DNA from: Pseudomonadota bacterium
Lineage (GTDB): Bacteria; Pseudomonadota; Alphaproteobacteria; Micavibrionales; UBA1664
DNA: 54,299 bases
Direction of reading: 5' to 3'
NCBI GenBank assembly: GCA_009926935.1
Contig: RFNZ01000013.1
Coordinates: 1 to 54,299, forward strand
A model generated the notes under the pieces. That model did not search any database and was not told the origin of the DNA. It saw only the letters and a program-made list of their open reading frames with translations. Shown one piece after another: positions 8,361-17,469 of the stretch. Numbering within the stretch: position 1 is the first letter of the stretch; every line of letters begins with the position of its first letter. A program made the position numbers and the translations under genes.

Positions 8361-9803
8361 TTATTTTTTCGAGCGTTGCATGTAGTCGCTGTATTCGTGC
8401 TTCACGACATCGGCCAGCATATAAATGCCAATCAGGTTGGGGATAGCCATGATGAAGAACATGACATCCGCGATATCGACAACCGTGCTGAGCTGCATGG
8501 CAGCGCCCAATACAACGCACCCCAAAAACACCACCTTGAAGCCCGTATCGACCTTACGGCTATCGCCCATCAGGTACTTTGCGCTGTTAAGGCCGTAATA
8601 GAACCACGTAATAAGGGTTGAATAGGCAAACAGGAATACCGTGACCGCCAGTACATAGGGAAACCATGGCAAGACGGTTGCGAATGCCTGCGAGGTGAGC
8701 TCTACCCCTGCTACATCGGATGTCCGTGTTTCAGGCAGCACCCCTGAGAAAATGAGCACCAGCGCCGTTACCATACAGATGACAACCGTATCGAAGAATG
8801 CACCAAGCATGGCTACGAAACCTGCGGGTACCGGATGATCGGTTTTTGTGCCGGCCTGCATAATACCTGCGGTGCCTAGCCCGGCCTCGTTCGAGAATAT
8901 CGCCCTGCGAACCCCCCAAATGACAGCGCCTAAAAATGCACCTAAGCCCGCTTCCGGGGTAAAAGCCTCGCGGAACATGAGAGCGATACCATCACCTATA
9001 TGTTCATAGTTGATGCCAATGACCACAAGGCCGCCCGTTAAATAGATAATGCCCATGATGGGTGTGATTTTGGAGGCAGCAGCCACGATGGATTTGAGGC
9101 CGCCTATGATGACCAGCCCTACAAGCACCGCGAGAACCAAACCAAAGAGCCAGCCTTTATCAGCCCACCATCCAGCGGCACCGCCTGTAACCTCTACAAA
9201 CTGTTTGAAGGTCTGGTTGGACTGAAACATGTTGCCGCCGCCAAGGCTACCGCCGATGCAGCATACGGCAAAGATAACCGCCAATATGCGGCCCAATTGC
9301 GCCTTGCCCTTTTGCTTGAGACCTTCGGCCAGATAATACTGGGGCCCGCCCACATACTCGCCGTTATGCAGTTGCGTGCGGTATTTGACCGCAAGTGTTG
9401 CCTCGGCAAATTTGACGGACATGCCCATAAACCCCATGAGGCAAAGCCAGACGGCAGCGCCCGGGCCGCCAGCCGAAAGCCCCACCGCCACACCTGCAAT
9501 GTTGCCAAGGCCGACCGTGCCTGAAAGGTTGGTCGCCAGTGCCTCGTAATAGGTGTAGCTACCTGGGGCATTGGGGTTGGAGTTTTTGGGCCAGAGGTAC
9601 TTAAAGCCGTCCTTGAAATGGCGAATGTTTACGAAGCGAAAATAGAGTGTGCAGAACAGCACACCAGCCAGAAGCCACGCCACGATGAACGGAATTTCAG
9701 CGCCGCCACCTACAGGAATTTTATAAAAGACGAGCCCTGATGCCCAATCGGCGAAGGGTTTCAAGGTGGATTCAATTGTCTGGTCTAGGTTGGTTAGGGT
9801 CAT
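8361..9803 (-). CDS. Sodium:alanine symporter, AGCS family
   Basis: A 480-residue inner-membrane protein with about 10-11 hydrophobic segments. Family signatures are clear: 'NLSGTVGLGNIAGVAVGLSAGGPGA' in the first third (shown here only in part as a landmark), 'MSVKFAEATLAVKYR', 'GGSLGGGNMFQSNQ', 'FSNEAGLGTA' and the C-terminal 'DVMFFIMAIPNLIG'. AGCS proteins import alanine or glycine together with Na+. The length is normal for the family. It is a single gene between an unknown exported protein and the coiled-coil gene. The exact amino-acid substrate is not decidable from sequence. Confidence 0.93.
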   Translation of the reverse strand: MTLTNLDQTIESTLKPFADWASGLVFYKIPVGGGAEIPFIVAWLLAGVLFCTLYFRFVNIRHFKDGFKYLWPKNSNPNAPGSYTYYEALATNLSGTVGLGNIAGVAVGLSAGGPGAAVWLCLMGFMGMSVKFAEATLAVKYRTQLHNGEYVGGPQYYLAEGLKQKGKAQLGRILAVIFAVCCIGGSLGGGNMFQSNQTFKQFVEVTGGAAGWWADKGWLFGLVLAVLVGLVIIGGLKSIVAAASKITPIMGIIYLTGGLVVIGINYEHIGDGIALMFREAFTPEAGLGAFLGAVIWGVRRAIFSNEAGLGTAGIMQAGTKTDHPVPAGFVAMLGAFFDTVVICMVTALVLIFSGVLPETRTSDVAGVELTSQAFATVLPWFPYVLAVTVFLFAYSTLITWFYYGLNSAKYLMGDSRKVDTGFKVVFLGCVVLGAAMQLSTVVDIADVMFFIMAIPNLIGIYMLADVVKHEYSDYMQRSKK

Positions 9804-9887
9804 GGCTGCTCCGTTTCAACTTGCATTTCAATGAGTTGAAACCTTGCGGTCTCGCAGGGCTAGGCCCAAAGAGCTGTTATACCCAGA

Positions 9888-10388
9888 TTATTTATCCTGC
9901 TGGGTTTTGTAGGTAACGCCATCGCAGATGCTGCGAGTGAGTGGGTAGGTTGGGAAAACCGTTTGTGCCCATTTGCGCAGCTTTTCACGGGGCATGTTAT
10001 TGGCCTGCGTAATACGCTTGCCGTAAGCGCGGCAAAAGACGTTTGGTTGAAGGCGGACAGCCTCGCTTGCAATACGGTTGGCCAACTTGGTCCGGAAGTC
10101 GTTGAGCTCGTGCTCGCCGGTTTTGCCTTCACTCGCGAAAAAAGCGCGCATCGTGTCTTCGTAGCCCTTGATCAGACCAAGGTTGGTCTGGGTAAAATTT
10201 TCATACTCGTGGTTGAGCTGCCGGCCTTCAGCGAGGTGCTGGCAATTAAGGGCTATAACCATGAGCTCGGAGTGGATGCGCAGGCCCTGCTCGGCCTCCA
10301 GCTGCTCGGCATTGTAGCATTTGGCCAAGGCCAAAGATGGCATGAGGATAACGAGTGCAAAAGCTGTGCATAATACTTGAATACGCAT
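9888..10388 (-). CDS. Exported protein, 166 residues
   Basis: The start is taken at the ATG ending at 10388 (MRIQVLCTAFALV), which has AAGGATAT upstream; the longer frame from 10415 overlaps the preceding gene. A signal peptide of about 21 residues ends 'SLALA'. The mature protein has four cysteines ('AKCYN', 'LNCQH', 'VFCRA', 'SICDG') and is probably a disulfide-bonded periplasmic protein. It lies 23 bases after the dehydrogenase gene on the same strand, likely co-transcribed. Family not recognised. Confidence 0.7.
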   Translation of the reverse strand: MRIQVLCTAFALVILMPSLALAKCYNAEQLEAEQGLRIHSELMVIALNCQHLAEGRQLNHEYENFTQTNLGLIKGYEDTMRAFFASEGKTGEHELNDFRTKLANRIASEAVRLQPNVFCRAYGKRITQANNMPREKLRKWAQTVFPTYPLTRSICDGVTYKTQQDK

Positions 10389-10411
10389 GTGAATATCCTT
10401 TAATAACCCGT

Positions 10412-11365
10412 TCAAACTACACGAGTAATTAAGGCTTTACCAGAAAAATGCGCCTCAAGGTTGGCCAGCACGATTTCGCCCATAATCGTGCGGGTTTCGA
10501 GAGTGGCTGAGGCAATGTGCGGCAGGAGCACAACGTTATCCATGGTTTTAAGGGCATCGGGTACGTGCGGCTCACGCGCATAAACATCTAGCCCCGCGCC
10601 CGCGATGCGTTTGTGCACTAGGGCATCGACCAGTGCGTCTTCATCCACGACTGATCCGCGCGCGATGTTAATCAGGTAGCCCTTAGGACCCAGCGCCTCT
10701 AGCACCTTTGCATTGATGATGTGATGGGTTTCAGGACCACCTGAACAAGCCAGCACCAGATAATCACTTTCGGCGGCCATTTTTTCGAGGTCTTTGTAAA
10801 AAGGCCAGGCAAGTTCTGCCTTTTGTTTGCGGCCATGATAGACCACGCGCATATCGAATGCCACAAGGCGCTTGGCGATGGCGCGGCCAATGCGGCCCAA
10901 ACCCACTATGCCAACCGTTTTACCCTTGGGCGTCGTGCCCAGCGGGAAAGACCCCGAAGACCACTTGCCAACCCGCACGAACATATCGGCCTCGCAGATG
11001 CGGCGGGAAAGCGCTAAGAGCAATGACACGGCGGTATCGGCGGTATCGTCGGTTAAAACATCAGGCGTGTTGGTGACGGCGATGCCTCTCTCCTTTGCGG
11101 CTTCCAAGTCAATGTTGTCGTAGCCGACGGCGTATTGGGCCACGATTTCCAAATTCGGCAGTGCCTCAATCAGGCCGCGGCGCACGGGCGTTGCGAAATT
11201 GGATACAATTGCAACCACATCGTTTTTGATGGTCTGAAGCGCTTTTTCGGGATCTGCCTCGTTGTATAGGCGCACGACGCGGAACATCATTTCCAGCTTC
11301 GCCATTTCAGGCGCGAGCAGCGGGTGCAGGACAAGGACGGTACGGGAATTGTTTGGCATGGGCAT
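10412..11365 (-). CDS. D-isomer-specific 2-hydroxyacid dehydrogenase
   Basis: The reductase family of glyoxylate/hydroxypyruvate and related 2-keto acids. The NAD(P)-binding glycine motif is in 'VGIVGLGRIGRAIAKRL'. The catalytic triad is visible: Arg in 'NIARGSVVDEDAL', Glu in 'DVYAREPHVPDAL' and His in 'LLPHIASATLETR'. A start at ATG 11365 (MPMPNNSRTV) gives 317 residues, the usual family length. A longer reading would need TTG 11392 and is less likely. Glyoxylate or hydroxypyruvate is the likeliest substrate, but the family is promiscuous. It faces miaB divergently, with about 56 bases between the starts. Confidence 0.9.
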   Translation of the reverse strand: MPMPNNSRTVLVLHPLLAPEMAKLEMMFRVVRLYNEADPEKALQTIKNDVVAIVSNFATPVRRGLIEALPNLEIVAQYAVGYDNIDLEAAKERGIAVTNTPDVLTDDTADTAVSLLLALSRRICEADMFVRVGKWSSGSFPLGTTPKGKTVGIVGLGRIGRAIAKRLVAFDMRVVYHGRKQKAELAWPFYKDLEKMAAESDYLVLACSGGPETHHIINAKVLEALGPKGYLINIARGSVVDEDALVDALVHKRIAGAGLDVYAREPHVPDALKTMDNVVLLPHIASATLETRTIMGEIVLANLEAHFSGKALITRVV

Positions 11366-11421
11366 ATTGGGTATCGGTTTTTGCTTGCCCAAACAAGGTT
11401 TTTTAGGCTTTAACCGCTCTT

Positions 11422-12771
11422 ATGACCGCTGCCAACACCAAGAAGCTCTATATCAAGACATGGGGCTGCCAAATGAACGAATACGACAGCCGCCGCATGG
11501 CTGACGTGCTGGCACCGCTCGGGTATGCGGCCGTTGACAGCGCGGACGATGCCGACATGGTGATTTTGAACACCTGCCATATCCGCGAGAAGGCTACTGA
11601 AAAAGTGTTCTCCGACCTTGGGCGCATCCGCGACCAGAAAAACGAGAAAGCCGCACGCGGCGAGAAAATGCTGGTGGCTGTTGCGGGTTGCGTCGCACAA
11701 GCCGAAGGCGAGTTTATCGCCAAGCGCGCCCCTTATGTTGACATGGTCTTTGGCCCGCAGACCTACCACCTGTTGCCTGAGATGGTTGTGAAAGCCACGG
11801 GCGAACGCGTCATCAACACGTCGCTGTCTGCTGAAAACAAATTCGACAACCTGCCATCGGAAAGCGGTGATGTGGGGCCTGCCGCGTTTTTATCGATACA
11901 GGAAGGCTGCGATAAATTTTGTACCTTTTGTGTGGTGCCCTATACGCGTGGGGCTGAATTTTCACGCCCACTTGCGGCTATTGTCGATGAGGCCAAGCGT
12001 TTGGCCGACCGCGGCGCCAAAGATATTACACTGCTAGGCCAGAACGTGAATGCATGGCACGGCCAGAACGGTGAGACGCTCGGTGACCTATTGTATCTGC
12101 TGCATGACATCCCGGGGATTGAGCAATTACGTTACATGACATCGCACCCGCGCGACATGCATGACCGCCTTTACGATGCGCACCGCGATTTGCCGAAGGT
12201 AATGCCTTTCATGCACCTGCCCGTACAAAGCGGATCGGACGCGATTTTGAAGGCGATGAACCGCAAGCATACGGCAGCCGAGTACATGGATATTATCGAG
12301 CGCCTCAAAAAAGCGCGGCCAGACATTGCGTTTTCATCGGACTTCATCGTGGGCTTCCCCGGCGAGAGCGATGCCCAGTTTGAAGAAACGATGGATTTAA
12401 TCCGCGCGGTTGGTTTTGCCGCATCGTATTCCTTCAAATACTCATCACGCCCTGGTACACCTGCCGCCACTATGCAGGGGCTTATACGCGAAGAAATCAA
12501 ATCGGAGCGGCTGACGCGTTTGCAGGAGCTGTTGAGAACTCAGCACACGGCCTTTAATGGCACTTGCGTTGGCAAGACCATGCCCGTAATGTTCAGCGGC
12601 AAGGGCAACCGTGATGGCCAATTGCACGGGCGAACCCCTTACAACCAAGCCATCCATGTCGATGCACAGGCGCGCCTTCTGGGAGAAATCGTACCTGTCG
12701 AAGTCACAAAGGCCACTGCGACCGCCCTTTCAGGCCGCATAGCAACACGGGAAACCGTGCTGGCCGCGTGA
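11422..12771 (+). CDS. miaB: tRNA-2-methylthio-N6-dimethylallyladenosine synthase
   Basis: A 449-residue radical-SAM methylthiotransferase that adds the 2-methylthio group to i6A37 of tRNA. The N-terminal UPF0004 domain begins 'LYIKTWGCQMNEYDS' and holds cysteines for the auxiliary Fe-S cluster (GCQ, NTCH, GCVAQ). The radical-SAM CxxxCxxC is 'CDKFCTFC' near residue 160. A TRAM domain closes the protein. Full length. It opens the miaB-phoH-ybeY-corC-lnt block, a conserved alphaproteobacterial order. Confidence 0.96.
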   Translation: MTAANTKKLYIKTWGCQMNEYDSRRMADVLAPLGYAAVDSADDADMVILNTCHIREKATEKVFSDLGRIRDQKNEKAARGEKMLVAVAGCVAQAEGEFIAKRAPYVDMVFGPQTYHLLPEMVVKATGERVINTSLSAENKFDNLPSESGDVGPAAFLSIQEGCDKFCTFCVVPYTRGAEFSRPLAAIVDEAKRLADRGAKDITLLGQNVNAWHGQNGETLGDLLYLLHDIPGIEQLRYMTSHPRDMHDRLYDAHRDLPKVMPFMHLPVQSGSDAILKAMNRKHTAAEYMDIIERLKKARPDIAFSSDFIVGFPGESDAQFEETMDLIRAVGFAASYSFKYSSRPGTPAATMQGLIREEIKSERLTRLQELLRTQHTAFNGTCVGKTMPVMFSGKGNRDGQLHGRTPYNQAIHVDAQARLLGEIVPVEVTKATATALSGRIATRETVLAA

Positions 12772-12786
12772 TTAAGAAAAGCTTAA
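12772..12786 (+). promoter_or_regulatory. Possible CtrA-type site upstream of phoH
   Basis: The sequence TTAA-N7-TTAA starts on the base after the miaB stop codon and lies about 40 bases before the phoH start, within a strongly AT-rich stretch. This is the full consensus for the alphaproteobacterial response regulator CtrA. A chance match is possible: about one such match is expected per window of this size at even base composition. Confidence 0.25.
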
Positions 12787-12825
12787 AAACGATAATAATA
12801 ATATAAACTTAGGGAGTTTTGTGAT

Positions 12826-13794
12826 ATGGTTAGAGCTGAGTTGAAAAGCAAGAGCACCACAGCCACATTGGCAATTGATGACGGTAGACTCGTCCAGCGT
12901 ATTGTTGGACCCGCAGATGCCTATCTCAAAATTATCGAACATGGTTTTGATGTTACCATTCGCACTGTCCCTGAGGGTTTCTCGATCAGCGGCGCTTCTG
13001 CAGCCGTCAAACATGCCGGCGATGCTTTAACCGAAATCTCCAAAGCTGCCCGCAACAAAGCCATTGTGCTTGATGAGGGTTATGTACGCGGGCTTTTAAG
13101 CCAACACACAGGCGGCCCCGCAGAACAGATACGCACACGCAAGAAATTGATTACGGCGCGCACGCCAGCGCAGAGCGACTATATCCGGATGCTTCGCGAG
13201 AAGGCTCTTGTGTTTGGCATCGGGCCGGCAGGTACCGGCAAGACTTATCTTGCCGCGCTGTATGCAGCCTACTTGCTTGAAAGCGGGCAGGTTGAGCGCC
13301 TTGTACTGACCCGACCTGCTGTTGAAGCGGGCGAACGCCTCGGCTTCCTGCCCGGCGACATGAAAGACAAGGTCGATCCTTATCTGCGCCCTCTTTACGA
13401 TGCGCTTTATGAGGTTTTTACGCCTGACCAAGTTGAAAAGCATATTGAGGCTGGCATCATTGAAATTGCGCCACTCGCTTTTATGCGCGGCCGCACACTT
13501 GCCAATGCCGCCATACTGCTTGATGAGGCACAAAATACGACCTCCATGCAGATGAAAATGTTTTTGACCCGCCTTGGTGAGGGTTCAAAGATGTTTGTGA
13601 CGGGCGACCCCTCGCAACTTGATTTGCCGCCGAATGTAAAATCGGGCCTTATGGAGGCCGTGGGCCTGCTTCGGGATGACAGGGATATTGGCGTCCTGAC
13701 CTTTAAGAACAGCGATGTTGTTAGGCGCGACCTTGTTGGCAGGATCGTGACTGCCTATGACCGCCATGCCCTTACGCTTAAGCAAGGTGGCTGA
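12826..13794 (+). CDS. phoH: PhoH-like ATPase (YbeZ)
   Basis: A 322-residue PhoH/YbeZ-type P-loop ATPase. An N-terminal KH-like region (about residues 15-75) is followed by the ATPase domain. Walker A is in 'GIGPAGTGKTYLAALYA' and Walker B in 'AAILLDEAQNTTSMQMK'; 'FVTGDPSQLDLP' is another family signature. The family works with the endoribonuclease YbeY in rRNA and RNA quality control. Supporting this, ybeY begins inside the last codons of this gene. The start ATG 12826 follows 'TTAGGGAG'. Confidence 0.95.
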   Translation: MVRAELKSKSTTATLAIDDGRLVQRIVGPADAYLKIIEHGFDVTIRTVPEGFSISGASAAVKHAGDALTEISKAARNKAIVLDEGYVRGLLSQHTGGPAEQIRTRKKLITARTPAQSDYIRMLREKALVFGIGPAGTGKTYLAALYAAYLLESGQVERLVLTRPAVEAGERLGFLPGDMKDKVDPYLRPLYDALYEVFTPDQVEKHIEAGIIEIAPLAFMRGRTLANAAILLDEAQNTTSMQMKMFLTRLGEGSKMFVTGDPSQLDLPPNVKSGLMEAVGLLRDDRDIGVLTFKNSDVVRRDLVGRIVTAYDRHALTLKQGG

Positions 13795-14263
13795 AGCCGT
13801 TTCCTTTGATGTTGTGCTTGAGGCGGGCGCATGGCCTGCCGAAGACGCCCTTTTTGTTTATGCGCGGCGCGTGTGCGATGCCTTACGCGACCTAGCTCAC
13901 GGCCATATTACCTTTGTTTTTACGGATGATGCGCATATACAGACCTTGAACCGAGACTGGCGGCAGAAAGACAAGCCGACCAACGTTTTGTCTTTTCCGG
14001 ATGGTGATGTGGGTGAGGACGGCGCTATCCATCTTGGCGATGTCATTGTAGCGCACGAAACATTGATGCGGGAATCCGCCGAACTTGGTATCGGTTTTGA
14101 CGATCATCTTACCCATCTGCTTTTGCACGGCAGCCTGCATCTTTTGGGTTATGACCATATCGATGACACCGAGGCCGAGGAGATGGAAACCCTTGAAATA
14201 CGGCTTTTAGCTGCGATGGGCATCAAAGACCCTTACCAAAACGGCGATTTGGCTTTAGATTAA
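13757..14263 (+). CDS. ybeY: Endoribonuclease YbeY
   Basis: A 168-residue metal-dependent endoribonuclease acting in 16S rRNA 3'-end maturation and ribosome quality control. The zinc motif HGxLHLxGYDH is present as 'HGSLHLLGYDH' near residues 116-126. 'KDKPTNVLSFP' is the other family signature. The start at 13757 overlaps phoH by 38 bases; ATG 13766 is an equally possible start. The overlap suggests translational coupling with phoH. Confidence 0.95.
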   Translation: MTAMPLRLSKVAEAVSFDVVLEAGAWPAEDALFVYARRVCDALRDLAHGHITFVFTDDAHIQTLNRDWRQKDKPTNVLSFPDGDVGEDGAIHLGDVIVAHETLMRESAELGIGFDDHLTHLLLHGSLHLLGYDHIDDTEAEEMETLEIRLLAAMGIKDPYQNGDLALD

Positions 14264-14269
14264 CCCACC

Positions 14270-15229
14270 ATGAACGCACCTGACCCACATGCGGGGGAAG
14301 AACCCTTTGATGTCCCGCACCCCAAACCACTTGCTATCCGCCCTAACCCCGCCTCCGGCAAGAACCCGGAAGGATTTCTGGTTCGGGTCCTGAAGTTTCT
14401 TTTTGGTAGCCGCGAAGACCGCGAACTCAAAGAGGCTTTGGCAGAGGTTATCTCGGAAAATCACGACAATGCTGAATCCGAACAGACGGCCCTGCATCAA
14501 AAAATCCTGATTTCCAATGTTCTGAAACTCAAGGATCTGCGGGCTTTCGATGTGATGGTGCCGCGGGCCGATATCATCGGGATCGAGGAAAGCATGGAGC
14601 CGGATGCTATCTTGGCGCTCCTTTCAGAAAAGCAGGTGAGCCGCCTGCCCGTTTACCGCGAAAGCCTTGATGATGTTACGGGCACTGTCCATATAAAAGA
14701 CGTTCTTTCAAAGCTTGCGACGGGCGAGAGCTTTGTGCTCTCGGAACTTGTGCGCGATGTGCCCGTAATCTCGCCCGCGATGCCGGTGCTTGACCTCCTG
14801 CTCATGATGCGCCAGCAGAAAAGGCACATGGCACTTGTGGTTGACGAGTACGGTGGCATTGACGGGCTTGTAACGATCAATGACATTGTGGAAACCATCG
14901 TTGGCGAAATTGATGACGAGTATGAATCGGGGCTTGAAGGCGTGATCGTTGAAAAGACCGATGGCACAGTGGTCGCCGACGGGCGCGTTGACATCGAAAC
15001 CTTTGAAAACCGCTTTGGCAAAGTTTTAAGCCAGGAAGAACGCGAAACGGTTGATACACTTGCGGGGCTTGTTGTGACGCTTGCCGGCCGCGTTCCCGCC
15101 CGCGGAGAGGTCTTGGCCCATGCCTCGGGCATCGAGTTTGAGATTATCGAGGCAGACCCGCGGCGTATCAACCGCCTGCGCATCCGCAACCTGCCCTCCA
15201 CACCCGATAAAGAGGAAAAAGCCGCATGA
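14270..15229 (+). CDS. corC: CBS-domain protein CorC/HlyC family (YbeX)
   Basis: A 319-residue cytosolic protein with two CBS domains (about residues 85-205, including 'VSRLPVYRESLDDVTGTVHIKD' seen in part and 'MALVVDEYGGIDGLVT') and a C-terminal CorC/HlyC transporter-associated domain (about 225-305). It lacks the DUF21 membrane domain, so it is the YbeX type, linked to magnesium homeostasis and ribosome maturation. It is located 6 bases after ybeY and overlaps lnt by 4 bases, the usual ybeZ-ybeY-ybeX-lnt order. Confidence 0.93.
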   Translation: MNAPDPHAGEEPFDVPHPKPLAIRPNPASGKNPEGFLVRVLKFLFGSREDRELKEALAEVISENHDNAESEQTALHQKILISNVLKLKDLRAFDVMVPRADIIGIEESMEPDAILALLSEKQVSRLPVYRESLDDVTGTVHIKDVLSKLATGESFVLSELVRDVPVISPAMPVLDLLLMMRQQKRHMALVVDEYGGIDGLVTINDIVETIVGEIDDEYESGLEGVIVEKTDGTVVADGRVDIETFENRFGKVLSQEERETVDTLAGLVVTLAGRVPARGEVLAHASGIEFEIIEADPRRINRLRIRNLPSTPDKEEKAA

Positions 15230-16812
15230 CTGCGTTGTGGCAGAAGTTTCAAGACCTCATCCATACAAGGCCAAAGCTGAGCTGCTTTATCGCAGGGTCG
15301 CTGGCATCACTGGCTATGGCGCCTACTTTTTTCTGGCCGCTTTTGATGCTTGGACTTTGCACCGCGGCCCTCGCGATGAGCCGCATTGAAAAACCCATGC
15401 GCGGTGCCTGGTGTACTTTTTGGTTCGGGATGGGGTTTTTCATTTTCGGACTTTACTGGATTGCCAACGCTCTGCTGATCAAGATCGAGGATTACTGGTG
15501 GGTTATGGGGTTTGCCATTTTCGGCCTGCCTCTCTTGCTTTCCATCTGCTGGTTTATCGCGGGTTGGATTACCGTGCGCCTATCAAAACCACAAACCCTT
15601 GCCCGCAGCTTTTTGTGGCTGACCCTCCTTGCGCTTGCGGAGTATGGACGCGCTTTCAACCTGACCGGTTTTCCCTGGAACCTGTTTGGTTACACATGGG
15701 GTTTTAGCGATGCCCTTATGCAGGGCGCCAGCCTTGGCGGCGCGTATTTTGTGACGGCGCTTACTATTTTTTGGATGGCCTCACCCTTGCTGGTATGGCA
15801 GGCGTTTGCGCATAAAAAACTGCGCTACGCACTGGGTATCACGGCAATCGCGAGCTTTGCCGTTTATTTTGCTTACGGCGCGATACGCCTTGCAAGCCAC
15901 CCGACCGAGCTGCGTGATGATGTGGGGATTGTGATTGTTCAACCCAATCTCTCGCAGGATGAAAAGTGGGAGGCCACACAAGCGCTTGGCCACTTTATGC
16001 GCCACATAAGGATCATGGAAAAAGCGATTGCGGAGATTGGCACCGATGGGCCTTACAAGTCCGTCGCTTTTGTGTGGCCCGAAACATCGATTGATGAATC
16101 GCTGCTTTTTGGCGTGCCTGCCGCACCCAAGGCGATTGTCGATACGCTTTCGCCCCTGCCCTATAAAACAACACTGATCAGCGGTATTTGGCGCGAAGAC
16201 GGCAAAGACCCCGTAACCGCCCGCCCCCGCTACTTCAACAGTATCTCGGGCCTCGTCATCAAAGAAAACAAAGTGTCGCTTGAGACACTCTACGACAAAC
16301 ACCATCTGGTGCCATTTGGCGAGTTTTTACCCATGGAACAGACTTTCAATCTCACGCCTGTGGTTGGTTTTGCCGGTTTCCAATGGGGTACAGGGCCGAA
16401 AGTTTTACAATCCGAGATAGTGCCACCTTATGCGGCCATGATCTGCTTTGAAGCTGTTTACCCCTGGTATGGTGCCAGCGAAGGTGCCGAGTGGCTCATC
16501 AACACATCCAATGACGGATGGTATGGCGATACGCCAGGGCCTTATCAACACCTGACCATGACCCGCTTTAGGGCCATTGAGCAGGGCAAACCGATTGCGC
16601 GCTCCGCTACGACGGGTATATCCGCGATGATTGACGCTTATGGAAGAGTCGTTCAAAAACTGCCTTATCTTGAGCAGGGGTATGTGTTGAGCGCTTTACC
16701 TAAAACCGCCTCTTCGCCTACGGTTTATACGATCACCAAAGAAGCTTTATTTTTTATATTGATCCTGTTGGGGTGCGGCATTTTTACACACTTTTATCGC
16801 AAAGGAATTTGA
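15226..16812 (+). CDS. lnt: Apolipoprotein N-acyltransferase
   Basis: A 528-residue inner-membrane enzyme that adds the third acyl chain to lipoproteins. About six N-terminal membrane segments are followed by a periplasmic nitrilase domain from about residue 230, and a final membrane segment lies near 510. The catalytic triad is visible: Glu in 'FVWPETSIDE', Lys in 'YDKHHLVPFGEF' and Cys in 'AMICFEAVYPW'. It starts by an ATGA overlap with corC. Several predicted lipoproteins in this window would be its substrates. Confidence 0.95.
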   Translation: MTALWQKFQDLIHTRPKLSCFIAGSLASLAMAPTFFWPLLMLGLCTAALAMSRIEKPMRGAWCTFWFGMGFFIFGLYWIANALLIKIEDYWWVMGFAIFGLPLLLSICWFIAGWITVRLSKPQTLARSFLWLTLLALAEYGRAFNLTGFPWNLFGYTWGFSDALMQGASLGGAYFVTALTIFWMASPLLVWQAFAHKKLRYALGITAIASFAVYFAYGAIRLASHPTELRDDVGIVIVQPNLSQDEKWEATQALGHFMRHIRIMEKAIAEIGTDGPYKSVAFVWPETSIDESLLFGVPAAPKAIVDTLSPLPYKTTLISGIWREDGKDPVTARPRYFNSISGLVIKENKVSLETLYDKHHLVPFGEFLPMEQTFNLTPVVGFAGFQWGTGPKVLQSEIVPPYAAMICFEAVYPWYGASEGAEWLINTSNDGWYGDTPGPYQHLTMTRFRAIEQGKPIARSATTGISAMIDAYGRVVQKLPYLEQGYVLSALPKTASSPTVYTITKEALFFILILLGCGIFTHFYRKGI

Positions 16813-16929
16813 CAGCGGTCATAATTCTTACATATAGGTAGTGTAGTTGTTACCCACGGATGTATGCGTTGGCTACATTTGGGTGTAAGTAGAAGATTCA
16901 AATCTTTCGTATGAATTAGGTAAGATCGT

Positions 16930-17385
16930 ATGGCCATGGCCGCACGCACAGATACACGTAAAACAAAAGACAGCGCGGGCAGCCGCGACAAGATCTTTGG
17001 CCTGCGTCTTCGGCAGCGCCGTACTTTTTTGGGTTTCTCCCAGCAGATGCTTGGCGACGCCGTTGGTATGACTTTCCAGCAAATCCAGAAATACGAGCAC
17101 GGCACCAACAAAATCAGCGCCTCGCGCTTGATCGATTTCAGCAAGGTTTTAGGTGTGCCCGTCAGTTACTTTTTTGCAGGTATTGGCGATATTGGCGAAA
17201 AAACGCCGAAAGCGCTTATGGTTTCGGACGTATCGCAGACATCACTAAACGACGACGTGATGCTTAAGAAAGAAAGCGTTCAGCTTTTGAAGTATTACTA
17301 CGAAATTACGGATGAGGAGATGCGCAAAAGCATCCAGAGGATCGTCCGCCAGATGGCTGAGCAAAGCGCCAAGGGAAATAAGTAA
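16930..17385 (+). CDS. XRE-family transcriptional regulator
   Basis: A 151-residue DNA-binding protein with a Cro/C1-type helix-turn-helix at about residues 25-80, including 'RLRQRRTFLGFSQQMLGDAVG' (in part) and 'FQQIQKYEHGTNKISASRL'. It is the alphaproteobacterial regulator type that commonly sits between lnt and metK. Its targets are unknown. The 117-base AT-rich gap upstream (16813-16929) should contain its promoter. A second in-frame ATG at 16936 is possible. Confidence 0.88.
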   Translation: MAMAARTDTRKTKDSAGSRDKIFGLRLRQRRTFLGFSQQMLGDAVGMTFQQIQKYEHGTNKISASRLIDFSKVLGVPVSYFFAGIGDIGEKTPKALMVSDVSQTSLNDDVMLKKESVQLLKYYYEITDEEMRKSIQRIVRQMAEQSAKGNK

Positions 17386-17469
17386 AGCTTTTTTGGGTTG
17401 ACGGCATCCCCCCAAAAGGGGCAATCTCGGCCCAGAAATAATCTCGAAAACTCACTGTTAGGATTTACC

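Noticed and set aside
17401..17469. A SAM riboswitch before metK
   Set aside because: Only a 4-bp CCCC/GGGG hairpin is visible. I could not place the conserved cores of SAM-II or SAM/SAH riboswitches.
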